Of a stretch of DNA of 64,000 bases, positions 8,392 to 16,413 are shown one piece after another. The notes under the pieces are model-generated. The model was not told the origin of the DNA. It searched no databases and worked only from the letters and a program-made list of their open reading frames with translations. The translations under genes and the position numbers were made by a program. The stretch is from Mangrovicoccus sp049603835 (lineage in GTDB: Bacteria > Pseudomonadota > Alphaproteobacteria > Rhodobacterales > Rhodobacteraceae). Location: positions 1 through 64,000 of the forward strand of contig JBMYSZ010000017.1 in NCBI GenBank assembly GCA_049603835.1, read 5' to 3'. The first letter of the stretch is position 1. Each line of letters starts with the position of its first letter.

Positions 8392-9120
8392 TTGAGCGCG
8401 CCGGATTTCTCTGGCGCGCTTTGGCAGGCCTCCCCGAATTTCGGACCGCGCCGGGACGGGGCTCTGCCATCCCTGGTGGTGATCCATTACACGGCGATGC
8501 AAAGTGCAGAGGCGGCACTAGAACGGCTCTGTGACCCGTTGGCAGAAGTCTCTGCCCATTACCTGATCGCCGAAGATGGCCGGATCTGGCAGATGGTGCG
8601 CGAGCAAGACCGTGCCTGGCATGCAGGGGCGGGCTCCTGGGGCGCTGTGGGGGATGTGAACTCGCATTCCATCGGTATCGAGCTGGCTAATACTGGGCGG
8701 CACCCCTTTCCTGAGCCGCAATTCTCCATGCTGGAGCAGCTTTTGGCGCAAATCCTGGATCGCTGGACTATTCCGGCCAGCGGTGTGATTGGCCATTCGG
8801 ATATGGCGCCGGAGCGCAAATTCGATCCAGGTCCGCGTTTCGATTGGCGGCGTCTGGCTAGGGCCGGGCTTTCGATCTGGCCAGAGAATGGGCCTAAACG
8901 GGGCGCAGCTGACGGCGAATTTTGGGATTTGGCCACACGGTTTGGCTATGGCGATTGGGATCGCTCTGCCGTGCTGGCCGCATTCCGCGCGCGGTTTCGC
9001 CCTGAGGTCAGAGAAATCTGGCCCGATGGGGAAATAAGCCCTCCGTCCCGCACAGATATTGCGATTTTGGCCGATTTGGTTTCTCGATCCTCTGTTGACC
9101 CGGGCACGACCACAGACTAA
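8392..9120 (+). CDS. N-acetylmuramoyl-L-alanine amidase, AmpD/amidase_2 type, cytoplasmic
   Basis: Zinc amidase of about 242 residues that cleaves the bond between N-acetylmuramic acid and the peptide. Amidase_2 signatures are visible: VVIHYTAMQS (first zinc His), SAHYLIAEDGRIWQMV, RAWHAGAGSW, HSIGIELANTG, and GHSDMAPERKFDPGPRFDW, which gives the last His and the Asp/Lys of the AmpD site. No signal peptide is present, so it should act in the cytoplasm on recycled anhydro-muropeptides. The longest frame starts inside gatA at 8356; TTG at 8392 with GGAG eight bases upstream is the better start. Its last 26 bases appear to hold the rnpB promoter. Confidence 0.9.
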   Translation: MSAPDFSGALWQASPNFGPRRDGALPSLVVIHYTAMQSAEAALERLCDPLAEVSAHYLIAEDGRIWQMVREQDRAWHAGAGSWGAVGDVNSHSIGIELANTGRHPFPEPQFSMLEQLLAQILDRWTIPASGVIGHSDMAPERKFDPGPRFDWRRLARAGLSIWPENGPKRGAADGEFWDLATRFGYGDWDRSAVLAAFRARFRPEVREIWPDGEISPPSRTDIAILADLVSRSSVDPGTTTD

Positions 9121-9123
9121 GCG
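9095..9123 (+). promoter_or_regulatory. Candidate rnpB promoter inside the amidase gene
   Basis: A TTGACC hexamer at 9095-9100 is followed after 17 bases by TAAGCG at 9118-9123; a start 8-10 bases later would coincide with the predicted 5' end of RNase P RNA at 9131-9133. The -35 box is strong, the -10 box weak. Since the amidase stop codon is at 9118-9120, any independent rnpB promoter must overlap the coding sequence. Confidence 0.4.
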
Positions 9124-9132
9124 CCCTGCTAT

Positions 9133-9492
9133 GCGCGGATGGCTGGATGGCCGCGGCCCTTCGGGGGCGAGGAAAGTCCGGACTCCATGGAGCAACGGTG
9201 CCGGGTAACGCCCGGCCGGGGAAACCCGAGGGACAGCGCCACAGAGAACAGACCGCCCCGATTTTTTGGGGTAAGGGTGAAACGGTGGAGTAAGAGACCA
9301 CCGCGGGACTGGTAACAGGACCGGCAAGGCAAGCCCCACCGGGAGCAATGCCGAATAGGAACCTCGCTATAGGCCGCTCTAGCCTGGAGGTTCGGGTTGG
9401 CAGCTTGAGCGTTGTGGTAACATAGCGCCTAGAGGAATGGTCATCCAAAGGGGCAACCCTTGGACAGAATCCGGCTTATAGGCCATCCGCGC
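9133..9492 (+). ncRNA. rnpB: RNase P RNA (type A, alphaproteobacterial)
   Basis: Catalytic RNA of RNase P, which removes tRNA 5' leaders. The universal core is readable: GAGGAAAGTCCGGACTCC at about 9168-9186, the ACAGAGAACAGACCGCC region, GGTAAGGGTGAAACGGTG, and the 3' ACAGAATCCGGCTTATAG ending near 9481. The terminal helix P1 is perfect: GCGCGGATGGC (9133-9143) pairs with GCCATCCGCGC (9482-9492), which fixes both ends to within a few bases. It begins 12 bases after the amidase stop. Open frames crossing this interval on either strand are spurious. Confidence 0.97.
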
Positions 9493-9849
9493 GGTATATG
9501 AGATTTGAGGGGCTAAAGGGGCGCTTTGATTCACCAAGGAAATAGCCGCGCCATTTCCCCAGATCCCCCATCGCTTTTGGGTCTGAGCCACGGCATAAGC
9601 CCGGTCAAGGGCAAGCCGCTTTGCGGGGCTGCGCCCCCTTGACCAGGCTTATGCCGCAGCTCTGATCGACCCGCGCGACGGTGGCTCCGAGGAAATGGCT
9701 TTGGGAGGCTGTTGCTTTGGGTTTTGCGCGGCTGGGCCGGGAATATGACATTTTTAAGTTGACTCCTTGCGAGGGATGGGGCATCCGGCGCGCTCAAGGA
9801 TTTGGACCGATGCGGGCGCGAGCCCAAGCGGCCCCGAAGGAGAACCACC
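9493..9849 (+). other. Intergenic region between rnpB and rpmG
   Basis: 357 bases without a supported gene. It holds one strong element, the inverted repeat at 9591-9656. A TTGACT at about 9760 could be the -35 box of the rpmG promoter, but no convincing -10 box follows. Short frames here have no ribosome site or recognisable product. Confidence 0.6.
9591..9656. repeat. Long inverted repeat downstream of rnpB
   Basis: Two 21-base arms (9591-9611 and 9636-9656) beginning CGGCATAAGCC and ending GGCTTATGCCG pair with one mismatch around a 24-base GC-rich loop that can itself fold (GCCGC...GCGGGGC). No T-run follows, so it is not a textbook intrinsic terminator. It could stop rnpB transcription, be a small structured RNA, or be a single copy of a REP-like family; no second copy was seen in this window. 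Confidence 0.75.
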
Positions 9850-10017
9850 ATGGCGAAGCCAACCACGATCAAAATCCGCCTGAACTCCACTGCGGGGACT
9901 GGGCATTTCTATGTGACCAAGAAAAACGCGCGTACGATGACCGAGAAAATGGTTATCAAAAAATACGACCCCGTTGCGCGCAAGCATGTGGATTATAAAG
10001 AGGGCAAAATTAAGTAA
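9850..10017 (+). CDS. rpmG: 50S ribosomal protein L33
   Basis: Ribosomal protein L33, 55 residues, beginning MAKPTTIKIRL and ending VDYKEGKIK. GTGHFYVTKKNARTM and KYDPVARKHV are the L33 signature. The four-cysteine zinc-binding set found in some L33 proteins is absent, so this is the zinc-independent form common in alphaproteobacteria. ATG at 9850 follows AAGGAGAACCACC; the longer in-frame extension from 9802 is not part of the family. It is followed within 30 bases by a clear intrinsic terminator, so it is probably transcribed alone. Confidence 0.97.
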   Translation: MAKPTTIKIRLNSTAGTGHFYVTKKNARTMTEKMVIKKYDPVARKHVDYKEGKIK

Positions 10018-10044
10018 TTTTGCTCCGACGACCTGACTTAAATT

Positions 10045-10076
10045 GGCCGTGCCCTTAGGGTGCGGCCTTTTTCTTT
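10045..10076 (+). terminator. Intrinsic terminator after rpmG
   Basis: Hairpin GGCCGTGCCC-TTA-GGGTGCGGCC followed directly by TTTTTCTTT, 28 bases after the rpmG stop. Confidence 0.85.
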
Positions 10077-10219
10077 GGCGCATCTGTTTTCAGCGAGGCA
10101 AAGGCGGCATTTTTAGCAATTGGATGGGTCTGGGCGCTGATTGTCGGATCGGTGTGATATTTCAATGCTATTATAAGATCCATGCTGGGATGACAGGCAG
10201 TGATTTGGAGGCCAATGTC

Positions 10220-10741
10220 ATGGATGCGGACTCGCTGGAAATTATTCTAACTGGAAAAGATGGCGAGCCTTATCGCGTCCGACCGATCCGGCTTGAGGAT
10301 GCGCCATCCCTGATACGCGGCTATGATGCGATGAGCGAGCGGGGCAAATGGTTTCGCATGCTTCATGCGGTGCCGCATTTGACCGAAGAGATGGCGCATG
10401 ATTTTTGTTCGCCCAATATGATGGATGAAGTCTGTCTAGTCGTGGAAGGCCATGACGAGATGGAGGGCGAAATCATGGGCGGTGCCCGGGTTGCGGGTAT
10501 GGGCGCGGGCAAGCGAGCGGAGTTTTCCGTATCGCTCAGGCCAGAAGCGCGCGGGCTGGGCCTGGCGAAGGCTGTTCTAAAAGCGGCGGTGGATATCGCA
10601 GAGCATCGCGGTTGTCGCGGCGTATGGGGCTGCATTGCTCGGCAAAATGACGCGATGCTGGGGCTGGCCCGTAGCCTAGGAATGACCACGGGGATTGACC
10701 CCGATGATCCGGCTTTGCGCATGGCTGTGTTGGAGTTTTGA
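10220..10741 (+). CDS. GNAT-family N-acetyltransferase
   Basis: Acyl-CoA-dependent N-acetyltransferase of 173 residues. The GNAT core is visible: YRVRPIRLEDAPSLI at the N-terminus, and ARVAGMG...AEFSVSLRPEARGLGLAKAVLKAAVDIAEHRG, in which RGLGLA is the pyrophosphate-binding motif A (Q/RxxGxG/A type), followed by ARQNDAMLGLARSLGM (motif B). The substrate is unknown; the layout resembles the single GNAT domain of Pat-like protein acetyltransferases, but no CoA-ligase or cNMP domain is attached. ATG at 10220 is preferred because GGAGG lies eight bases before it; the upstream extension to 10043 would overlap the rpmG terminator. Confidence 0.85.
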   Translation: MDADSLEIILTGKDGEPYRVRPIRLEDAPSLIRGYDAMSERGKWFRMLHAVPHLTEEMAHDFCSPNMMDEVCLVVEGHDEMEGEIMGGARVAGMGAGKRAEFSVSLRPEARGLGLAKAVLKAAVDIAEHRGCRGVWGCIARQNDAMLGLARSLGMTTGIDPDDPALRMAVLEF

Positions 10742-10767
10742 GGCCAAGTAGGCCCCGACCGCTGACC

Positions 10768-11076
10768 TTAGTCTTGGGTCAGACGTTTGGCATTGGCGCT
10801 GGTTTTCGCGGTGAGCGGCTCGATCGCGGCCAGGGTGATTGCTGCATGGCCTTGCTGATCCGCATGGGCTTGGCTCGCCATAGCGATAGATTTGGCAAAG
10901 GCAGACGGTTTTTCCATTACCATCAGCGCGGCTTCTTCCGGTTTCATCATGCCAAAAGCCATCTGGGTCATGCGTTCGCGGATCACCGTATTTGCGTCGA
11001 TCATCATCTCGGCATAGGCGCGACCCGCCTTTTGCCAGGTCAGGGCAACTTCAAATAGGGGGGTCTTTAGGGTCAT
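10768..11076 (-). CDS. Small helical phasin-like protein of unknown function
   Basis: Protein of 102 residues, almost entirely helical, rich in Ala and Met, with the pattern EKPSAFAKSIAMASQ and a basic end TAKTSANAKRLTQD. I recall this family from Rhodobacteraceae genomes, where it is often mislabelled 'antifreeze protein'; it resembles short phasins that coat polyhydroxybutyrate granules, but no PHA synthesis gene is nearby. No signal peptide or membrane helix. It is divergent from the PepSY gene, with an inverted repeat in the shared upstream region. Function is not assigned. Confidence 0.65.
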   Translation of the reverse strand: MTLKTPLFEVALTWQKAGRAYAEMMIDANTVIRERMTQMAFGMMKPEEAALMVMEKPSAFAKSIAMASQAHADQQGHAAITLAAIEPLTAKTSANAKRLTQD

Positions 11077-11122
11077 GTAAGTATGCCTCGGTATGCGTTT
11101 GTATATCGAAGAGTCTCAGATA

Positions 11123-11148
11123 TGTGACAGAAAACTCGTTTTCTCACA
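11123..11148. promoter_or_regulatory. Operator-like inverted repeat between divergent genes
   Basis: TGTGACAGAAAAC (11123-11135) faces GTTTTCTCACA (11138-11148): the arms match except for a two-base insertion in the left one. It lies 47 bases upstream of the phasin-like start and 110 bases upstream of the PepSY start, a natural place for a shared regulator site. The binding protein is unknown. Confidence 0.4.
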
Positions 11149-11257
11149 AGTATCGCTTTTGAAGCCATGCGGCCAGTAGATAGCTCAATTGCAAAAACCG
11201 GCGGCGGAAAAGCGGCCCCCTTGCGTTAGGGCAATAGGGTTGAGTTAGGGGAAGCGC

Positions 11258-12400
11258 ATGATACGGCGAGTTATTTTCTGGCTACATTTGGCCATTGGGA
11301 TCTTGGTTGGGCTGTTTATTGCGCTCATGTCGCTGACGGGTGTTTTGCTCACTTATGAGGCACAAATGGAAGCCTGGGCGAAAAATGCCGCGATTGAGGT
11401 GCCTGGCGGGGCCGAGCCATTGGGGACGGATGCTCTTTTGGCTGCGGCTATAAGCTTGGGCGGTCAGGCGGGGCAAAGCCTGGTTTTGCCGCGTGATCCC
11501 GGCGAGGCGGTGAGTTTGGTGGCGGGCCGAGGTCGGGAAACCGTGATCAATCCTTATACCGGCGAGGCGGTTCCCGATGCAGGGGCAGCCATGTCCGAGA
11601 CTATGTTTAAAGTCATGGCGCTGCATCGCTGGCTATCCCTATCGGGGCGCACAGAATTGGGCGGCGAGATTGTAAAGATCTCTAACCTGCTGTTTTTTGG
11701 GCTGCTATTGAGCGGTGCCTATCTGTGGTTGCCGCGAATTTGGCGCTGGAGCCAGCTCAAGATCCGGCTGTGGTTTCGGGCTGGGCTTCCGACGGTGCAG
11801 GCGCGGGATAATAACTGGCACCATGTTTTGGCCTTTTGGTCGGTTATTCCCCTGTTTTTGATCATTCTATCGGGGGTGGTGATTTCCTATCCCTGGGCCA
11901 GTGGCATGATCTATAGCCTGACCGGCGAAGAGGCGCCGAAAGGGCGGCCTGCGCCGATGCGCATTGAGCTGCCGCAGGGTTTAGCCGAGGCGCAGCTTGC
12001 GCCGGGGGCGTCAGAGCTTGGGCCGCTTTTGGCGGAGGCGGGGCAGGAATTGGCCCCGAATTGGCGTCGCGTGACGCTGATCCTCCCCCAGGCAGAGGCC
12101 GCAGCAGTGATGGTGACGTTCGATAGTGGCAATGGACAGCAAACCGGTCGGCAGCTTCCGGTGGTGGTTGATCGCAATAGCGGCGCGGTTATGGCGCTTG
12201 AGCGGCCCGAGGCCTCGCCTGCCTCTGAATGGCGGCGCTATTTCCGCTTTGTGCATACGGGGCAGGTCTATGGGATTTGGGGGCAGACCATTGCTGGGCT
12301 GGCCTCGCTCATTTCCCTGGTGCTGGTCTATACGGGGATTTCAGCAGGGCTGCGCCGTTTGTGGGGAATGATGCGCAAAGGGCGGCTGGCGCGGATCTAA
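11258..12400 (+). CDS. PepSY-associated transmembrane protein
   Basis: Inner-membrane protein of 380 residues with four hydrophobic segments (about 5-27, 140-160, 190-215 and 345-368) and two periplasmic PepSY-like stretches between them. The second helix pair carries WHHVLAFWSVIPLFLIILSG, and LHRWLSLSGR precedes helix 2, both typical of the PepSY_TM (PiuB-like) family; the conserved membrane His residues suggest haem or metal-linked electron transfer, often tied to ferric siderophore reduction. No TonB receptor or siderophore gene is adjacent. ATG at 11258 has TTAGGGGA upstream. Confidence 0.82.
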   Translation: MIRRVIFWLHLAIGILVGLFIALMSLTGVLLTYEAQMEAWAKNAAIEVPGGAEPLGTDALLAAAISLGGQAGQSLVLPRDPGEAVSLVAGRGRETVINPYTGEAVPDAGAAMSETMFKVMALHRWLSLSGRTELGGEIVKISNLLFFGLLLSGAYLWLPRIWRWSQLKIRLWFRAGLPTVQARDNNWHHVLAFWSVIPLFLIILSGVVISYPWASGMIYSLTGEEAPKGRPAPMRIELPQGLAEAQLAPGASELGPLLAEAGQELAPNWRRVTLILPQAEAAAVMVTFDSGNGQQTGRQLPVVVDRNSGAVMALERPEASPASEWRRYFRFVHTGQVYGIWGQTIAGLASLISLVLVYTGISAGLRRLWGMMRKGRLARI

Positions 12401-12442
12401 GGGCCAGCATCTGACTGCCAGCGGCACCAAAGAGCCGCCGGG

Positions 12443-13267
12443 TCAAAGCCCGGCGGATTTGCGCAACATATTCAACGCCACGAGGACCAGAAACACGGCA
12501 AAAACCCGTTTCAGCGGTTTGGGATCCATAGCATGGGCCAGTTTCACCCCCAAAGGCGCGGTTATTAGGGTCATAGCGATCACCACCGCAAAGGCGGGCA
12601 GGTTAACTGCGCCGATGCTGAGCGGTGGGCGGGTGGCCGGATCGAGCGTCATGAGCAAAAAGCCGATGGTCGAGGGCAGGGCGATCAGCACCCCAAAACC
12701 CGCAGCGGTGGCCACGGCCCGATGGATCGCCACATTATGCAGGCTCATCAGCGGCACGCCGAAACTGCCGCCGCCGATCCCCATCAGCACGGATAGAAAC
12801 CCCACCACCGGCGATAGGATCGCCCGTTTCAGCCCTTGGGGCATGGCTTGGGCAAGGCGCCAATTGGGACGGCTTAACCCCATATAAGCCCCGATCACCA
12901 AAGCGAGGACGCCGAAAATGCCTTGCAACATGGCCGAGCGCAGACTGGCTGCCACCATAACGCCGATCACCGCGCCGATCACAATCCCCGGTGCCCAGCT
13001 GCGCAGGATCTGCCAATCCACCGCGCCGCGTTTGTGATGGCTCAGCACTGATCGGATCGAGGTGACAATGATCGTCGCCAGAGATGTCCCAAGGCAAAGC
13101 TGCATCAGCTGCGGCCCATCAAAGCCAAGCGCGCCGAAAGCATAGAAAAAGGCGGGCACCAGAACAATGCCGCCCCCCACGCCCAAAAGCCCGGCCAATA
13201 CACCGGCCCCGGCGCCGATAACGGCCAAAAGTAACAGCATCAGGGCTAACAAGCTTGGATCGGGCAT
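12443..13267 (-). CDS. TSUP-family (TauE/SafE) membrane exporter
   Basis: Permease of 274 residues with about eight membrane helices. The duplicated TSUP motif is clear: GLLGVGGGIVLVPAFF near residue 30 and GIGGGSFGVPLMSLH near residue 165. Members move sulfite, sulfoacetate or other organosulfur anions out of, or sometimes into, the cell; no sulfur-metabolism gene lies next to it, so the substrate stays open. The ATG at 13267 lacks a strong ribosome site. It converges on the PepSY gene, and the 42-base gap contains no T-tailed hairpin. Confidence 0.88.
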   Translation of the reverse strand: MPDPSLLALMLLLLAVIGAGAGVLAGLLGVGGGIVLVPAFFYAFGALGFDGPQLMQLCLGTSLATIIVTSIRSVLSHHKRGAVDWQILRSWAPGIVIGAVIGVMVAASLRSAMLQGIFGVLALVIGAYMGLSRPNWRLAQAMPQGLKRAILSPVVGFLSVLMGIGGGSFGVPLMSLHNVAIHRAVATAAGFGVLIALPSTIGFLLMTLDPATRPPLSIGAVNLPAFAVVIAMTLITAPLGVKLAHAMDPKPLKRVFAVFLVLVALNMLRKSAGL

Positions 13268-13377
13268 CGGGTATACTCACTGCAAAACCGTCGCCAGATT
13301 TGCCGCCCGCGCCGCAAATCGCAAGCCCAAAGCCACCCGCAGAGCCATGCCGCGTCACATGGCGGTGGGATTTCTGG

Positions 13378-13983
13378 CTAGAGAAGACGCGCCGCAGCGG
13401 GGCGGGCGGTGAGGCGCTGATAATAGGCATCTAGCGGGGCGGGGAAATCTACACCGGTGCGCGCGCGCCAAGACAGCAAATAGAATGCCGCCGCATCCGC
13501 AATGGAAAACGCGCCGCAAAGATAGTCGGCACCCGCCAAATGATCCGCGATCAGCGCATAGCCCTCTGCTAGGATCTGGCGTCCATGCTGGCGTAGCTCC
13601 TCTTGTGCGGCGGGATCGGCTGCGAATTTCTCGGGCCGCATCACGAAAACCGATCCGCGCATATGCAGGCTTGAGACGATATATTCCGTCAGCTCCAGGA
13701 CTTGGATTTCCTGCTCAAACCCTTCTGGCAAAAGCCGCGCCTCGGGAAAATGCCGGGCGATCCAATAGGCGATCACCGGAAATTCCGTGAGAGTTTTCCC
13801 ATCAGGTAGGGTCAGAGCCGGGACTTTGCCTTTGGGGTTCTTGGCTTGATAGGCCTCGCCGCGCTGCTCCCCCTGGGCGAGGTTCAGTGTCACTTGATCA
13901 TATGCCGCTCCGGCCTCCTCCAGCAGTAATTTGATGCCCGTCGAGCAGGCGCCAGGCGCGTGAAACAGGGTGAGTTTTGTCAT
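13378..13983 (-). CDS. Glutathione S-transferase, beta-class-like
   Basis: GST of 201 residues. The thioredoxin-like N-terminal domain starts MTKLTLFHAPGACSTGIKLLLEEAG, where Cys13 aligns with the catalytic Cys10 of beta-class enzymes, followed by KVPALTLPDGKTLTEFPVIAYWIA (glutathione-binding cis-Pro and Glu-Phe in place of the usual Glu-Ser) and an all-helical C-terminal domain. It would conjugate glutathione to electrophiles or reduce disulfides in the cytoplasm. The in-frame extension to 14049 adds a non-homologous leader and is rejected. It is divergent from the CMD-fold gene at 14138. Confidence 0.9.
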   Translation of the reverse strand: MTKLTLFHAPGACSTGIKLLLEEAGAAYDQVTLNLAQGEQRGEAYQAKNPKGKVPALTLPDGKTLTEFPVIAYWIARHFPEARLLPEGFEQEIQVLELTEYIVSSLHMRGSVFVMRPEKFAADPAAQEELRQHGRQILAEGYALIADHLAGADYLCGAFSIADAAAFYLLSWRARTGVDFPAPLDAYYQRLTARPAAARLL

Positions 13984-14137
13984 GATGCGGGCCCTTCCAA
14001 TGGCACCGGGTCTAGATCCGGCCCAGAGGCCAATCAAGCCGCGCCGCAAATATGACCGCAGAGCGGACTTTCTCGGCTTGGGTCTTGTGGCCTGCCTAAA
14101 AGCGCCGCTAGCCTGGCCCTAGCAAGGGAGCCAAAAG

Positions 14138-14677
14138 ATGACGCAGGACGCTAAAATCGGACCGCTAGACGACGCGCAATGGCCAGGCGAGGTTGAGGAT
14201 CTTCGCTCGGGTTTTGCGGGGGCGTTGAATGTCTATCGCACCATGGCCAATCACCCGGCTTTGCTGCGGGCTTGGGCGCCGCTGCGCCAGCATGTGGTCA
14301 AAGACACCGCGCTTGGGCCGGAAAATTCCGAGATCGTGATTTTGCGCACCGGGGTGCGGCTGGGCTCGGCTTATGAATGGGCGCATCACGTGTCCCGCGC
14401 CCGTCAGCTTGGTATGCCTGAGGAGCGGATCAAAGCCGTTCTGGCGATGCCTGAGGGCGAAGATGGGCTGTTGGTTCAAGCAGTTGATGCGATCTTCGAA
14501 CATCACCAATTGCCAGCGGATCTAGAGGCGGAGCTTACCCGCATTTTTGGCCAAGAGGCGGTGTTCGATTTGATGGCAACTGTGGGCTTCTATTCGGTGC
14601 TGGGGGCGATCTTGAAAACTTATGATGTGCCGATTGATCCAGCGATTAAGGCCGAAATGGAAGCACAGCCGATCTAA
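14138..14677 (+). CDS. Carboxymuconolactone decarboxylase-family protein
   Basis: All-helical protein of 179 residues of the CMD/AhpD superfamily. LRTGVRLGSAYEWAHHVSRARQLGM and the following LLVQAVDAIFEHHQL match the conserved core. The CxxC of peroxidase-type AhpD is missing, so it is probably not a reducing partner of AhpC. It converges with the aromatic operon (IclR end at 14718), which makes a role in the same catabolism tempting but unproven. ATG at 14138 has AAGGGAG upstream. Family proteins of this size are often only described as hypothetical decarboxylases. Confidence 0.82.
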   Translation: MTQDAKIGPLDDAQWPGEVEDLRSGFAGALNVYRTMANHPALLRAWAPLRQHVVKDTALGPENSEIVILRTGVRLGSAYEWAHHVSRARQLGMPEERIKAVLAMPEGEDGLLVQAVDAIFEHHQLPADLEAELTRIFGQEAVFDLMATVGFYSVLGAILKTYDVPIDPAIKAEMEAQPI

Positions 14678-14717
14678 GCTTGTGCAGCGCCAGATCCCTG
14701 GCTTTGCGCGAAATGCG

Positions 14718-15539
14718 TTAGTCAGGCAAGGCCTCGGCGATCCGCTCGGCGATTTCCAAAAGGGGCGGGCCGAATTCCTCTAAGGCGCGGCTTGCGCTCA
14801 TGGCGGAGCGGATCCAGATCAGCGATGCACAGCCCAGCAGACTGCCCCCGGCAAAGATCGGCACGGCGATAGAGGCGGTTTCCTGCCGGAATTCGCCGCT
14901 GTCTCGCACCGCGAGACCCCGCGCTTTGGTTTCGGTAATCATCCGCGTGAGCCAGCGCTCTTCGAGGAAGGGCAGATCATTGGGATCGTCCAATTGCCGC
15001 AAATGATCGAGGATCAAAAGCCGCTCATCTTTGGGGCAAAAACTCAGATAAGCCCGCCCAGCCGAGGTGCTGAGCATGGGCAAGCGATAGCCCGTCATGC
15101 CGCGATCAATCGACAGGGGAGAGCGCCCATGGGTGGTTTCTTGGATCACCATAGCCGCATTGTGATAGACCGTCAGATCCAGGGGCCAGACCACTTGCTT
15201 AGCATATTCGCCAAAGATCGGCCCTGCGGCTTGGGCCACTTCCGTGGTCAGCGCATGGCCATCGCCCAAAGCCGCCGCCAGCCGGGTGACGCGTACCAGT
15301 TGGGATGTGGCGGAAAAGGCCACATAGCCGCTTTCCTCTAGGGTTTCCAAAAGCCGATAGACCGTGGGGCGGGGCAGATCCAAAGCTTTGGCAATTTCTG
15401 CCACCCGCGCTTCGCCGACTTTATTGACAAAGCGCAGAATGGCCAGGCCCCGCACCAATGCGCGCACGGAGCCCTTATTTGTTTTCCCAAAAGCTTTTCC
15501 AGTAGCTTTCTCTGAAGCGGCCTGATTTGTCATAGGCAT
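14718..15539 (-). CDS. IclR-family regulator of the aromatic operon
   Basis: Regulator of 273 residues with an N-terminal winged HTH (about 25-90: ALVRGLAILRFVN, then ARVAEIAKALDLPRPTVYRLLETLE) and an IclR effector-binding domain ending near residue 265. It is the last gene of the seven-gene minus-strand operon, separated from the hydrolase by 26 bases with AAGGAG before the ATG at 15539; the longer frame to 15629 would run into the hydrolase. IclR proteins commonly control aromatic acid catabolism and bind about 15-21 base palindromes; a matching palindrome lies upstream of dctQ (21902-21922). Confidence 0.9.
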   Translation of the reverse strand: MPMTNQAASEKATGKAFGKTNKGSVRALVRGLAILRFVNKVGEARVAEIAKALDLPRPTVYRLLETLEESGYVAFSATSQLVRVTRLAAALGDGHALTTEVAQAAGPIFGEYAKQVVWPLDLTVYHNAAMVIQETTHGRSPLSIDRGMTGYRLPMLSTSAGRAYLSFCPKDERLLILDHLRQLDDPNDLPFLEERWLTRMITETKARGLAVRDSGEFRQETASIAVPIFAGGSLLGCASLIWIRSAMSASRALEEFGPPLLEIAERIAEALPD

Positions 15540-15565
15540 GACTGTGGCACGCTCCTTAGGCAATG

Positions 15566-16411
15566 TCAGGCAGTCTCGGCCATGACAGGGTTTGACAAAA
15601 CGCCAACGCCCGAAACTTCGACTTCGCATATATCGCCGTCTTTCATAAAGAGCGGCGGGTTACGCCGCGCGCCCACACCGCCCGGTGTGCCAGAGACGAT
15701 CACATCACCAGGCAAAAGCGGCAAAATGGTCGAGCAGTAAGAAATCAGGCGCGGGATCGAGCAGACCAGCATATCCAGCGTGGTATCCTGCACGGTTTCG
15801 CCATTCAAACGGGTTTGCAGCCGCATTTTGGTATGGTCTTCGATCTCATCGGCGGTGGTCATCCAAGGACCGAACCCACCTGTCCCCGCAAAGGTTTTGC
15901 CGGGCATGAATTGGTGGGTGTGCTTTTGCCAATCGCGCACCGAGCCATCATTATAACAGGCATAGCCCGCCACATAATCCATCGCGTCGGCCTCGGATAC
16001 GCGGCGGCCTTCTTTACCGATGATGACCGCAACTTCGCCTTCATAGTCGAAAAGATCGGACTCAAGCGGTTTGATCAGCGGCTGGTTATGGCCGATTTGC
16101 GACCCGGCATAGCGAGCAAAGAGCACCGGATTGGGGGTCTCTTCGCGGCCGGTTTCTTCGATATGGGCGTGGTAGTTCAGGCCGACACAGATGATCTTGT
16201 CAGGATTTGGGATCACCGGGTCATGGCTGACCGCATCGAAAGCGAAATCGGCCGGTTCATTTGCCAGAGCCTCAGCGGCGGCCATATCTCCGGCGGCCAG
16301 GAAATCGCGCAAGCTTGGGGCCTCGAAACGGCGGCCCAGATCGATGATGCCGGCTTCGGTGACTAGCCCGTAAGAGGCGCCCGCCTCGGTGGTAAAGGAA
16401 CAAAGTTTCAT
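15566..16411 (-). CDS. Fumarylacetoacetate hydrolase-family protein
   Basis: Cytoplasmic FAH-family hydrolase of 281 residues. Conserved pieces: IICVGLNYHAHIEETG, DYEGEVAVIIGKEGR (metal-binding Glu residues), GYACYNDGSVRDWQ, GKTFAGTGGFGPW and VIVSGTPGGVG. These supply the Mg/Mn-binding Glu-Glu-Asp set. Family members break C-C bonds in diketo acids or isomerise and hydrate ring-cleavage products. Sitting two bases after the hydroxylase and upstream of the IclR gene, it most likely processes the product of the extradiol dioxygenase, taking the place usually held by an MhpC-type alpha/beta hydrolase. That assignment is inferred from context. Confidence 0.87.
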   Translation of the reverse strand: MKLCSFTTEAGASYGLVTEAGIIDLGRRFEAPSLRDFLAAGDMAAAEALANEPADFAFDAVSHDPVIPNPDKIICVGLNYHAHIEETGREETPNPVLFARYAGSQIGHNQPLIKPLESDLFDYEGEVAVIIGKEGRRVSEADAMDYVAGYACYNDGSVRDWQKHTHQFMPGKTFAGTGGFGPWMTTADEIEDHTKMRLQTRLNGETVQDTTLDMLVCSIPRLISYCSTILPLLPGDVIVSGTPGGVGARRNPPLFMKDGDICEVEVSGVGVLSNPVMAETA

Positions 16412-16413
16412 GA

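Noticed and set aside
8518..9448. Long minus-strand open frames (up to 276 codons) across the amidase and rnpB
   Set aside because: They are antisense to the amidase coding region and to the RNase P RNA, have no recognisable domain, and show the Arg/Pro-rich composition of shadow frames.
10043..10219. N-terminal extension of the GNAT protein
   Set aside because: It begins in the rpmG terminator, and a good GGAGG lies before ATG 10220.
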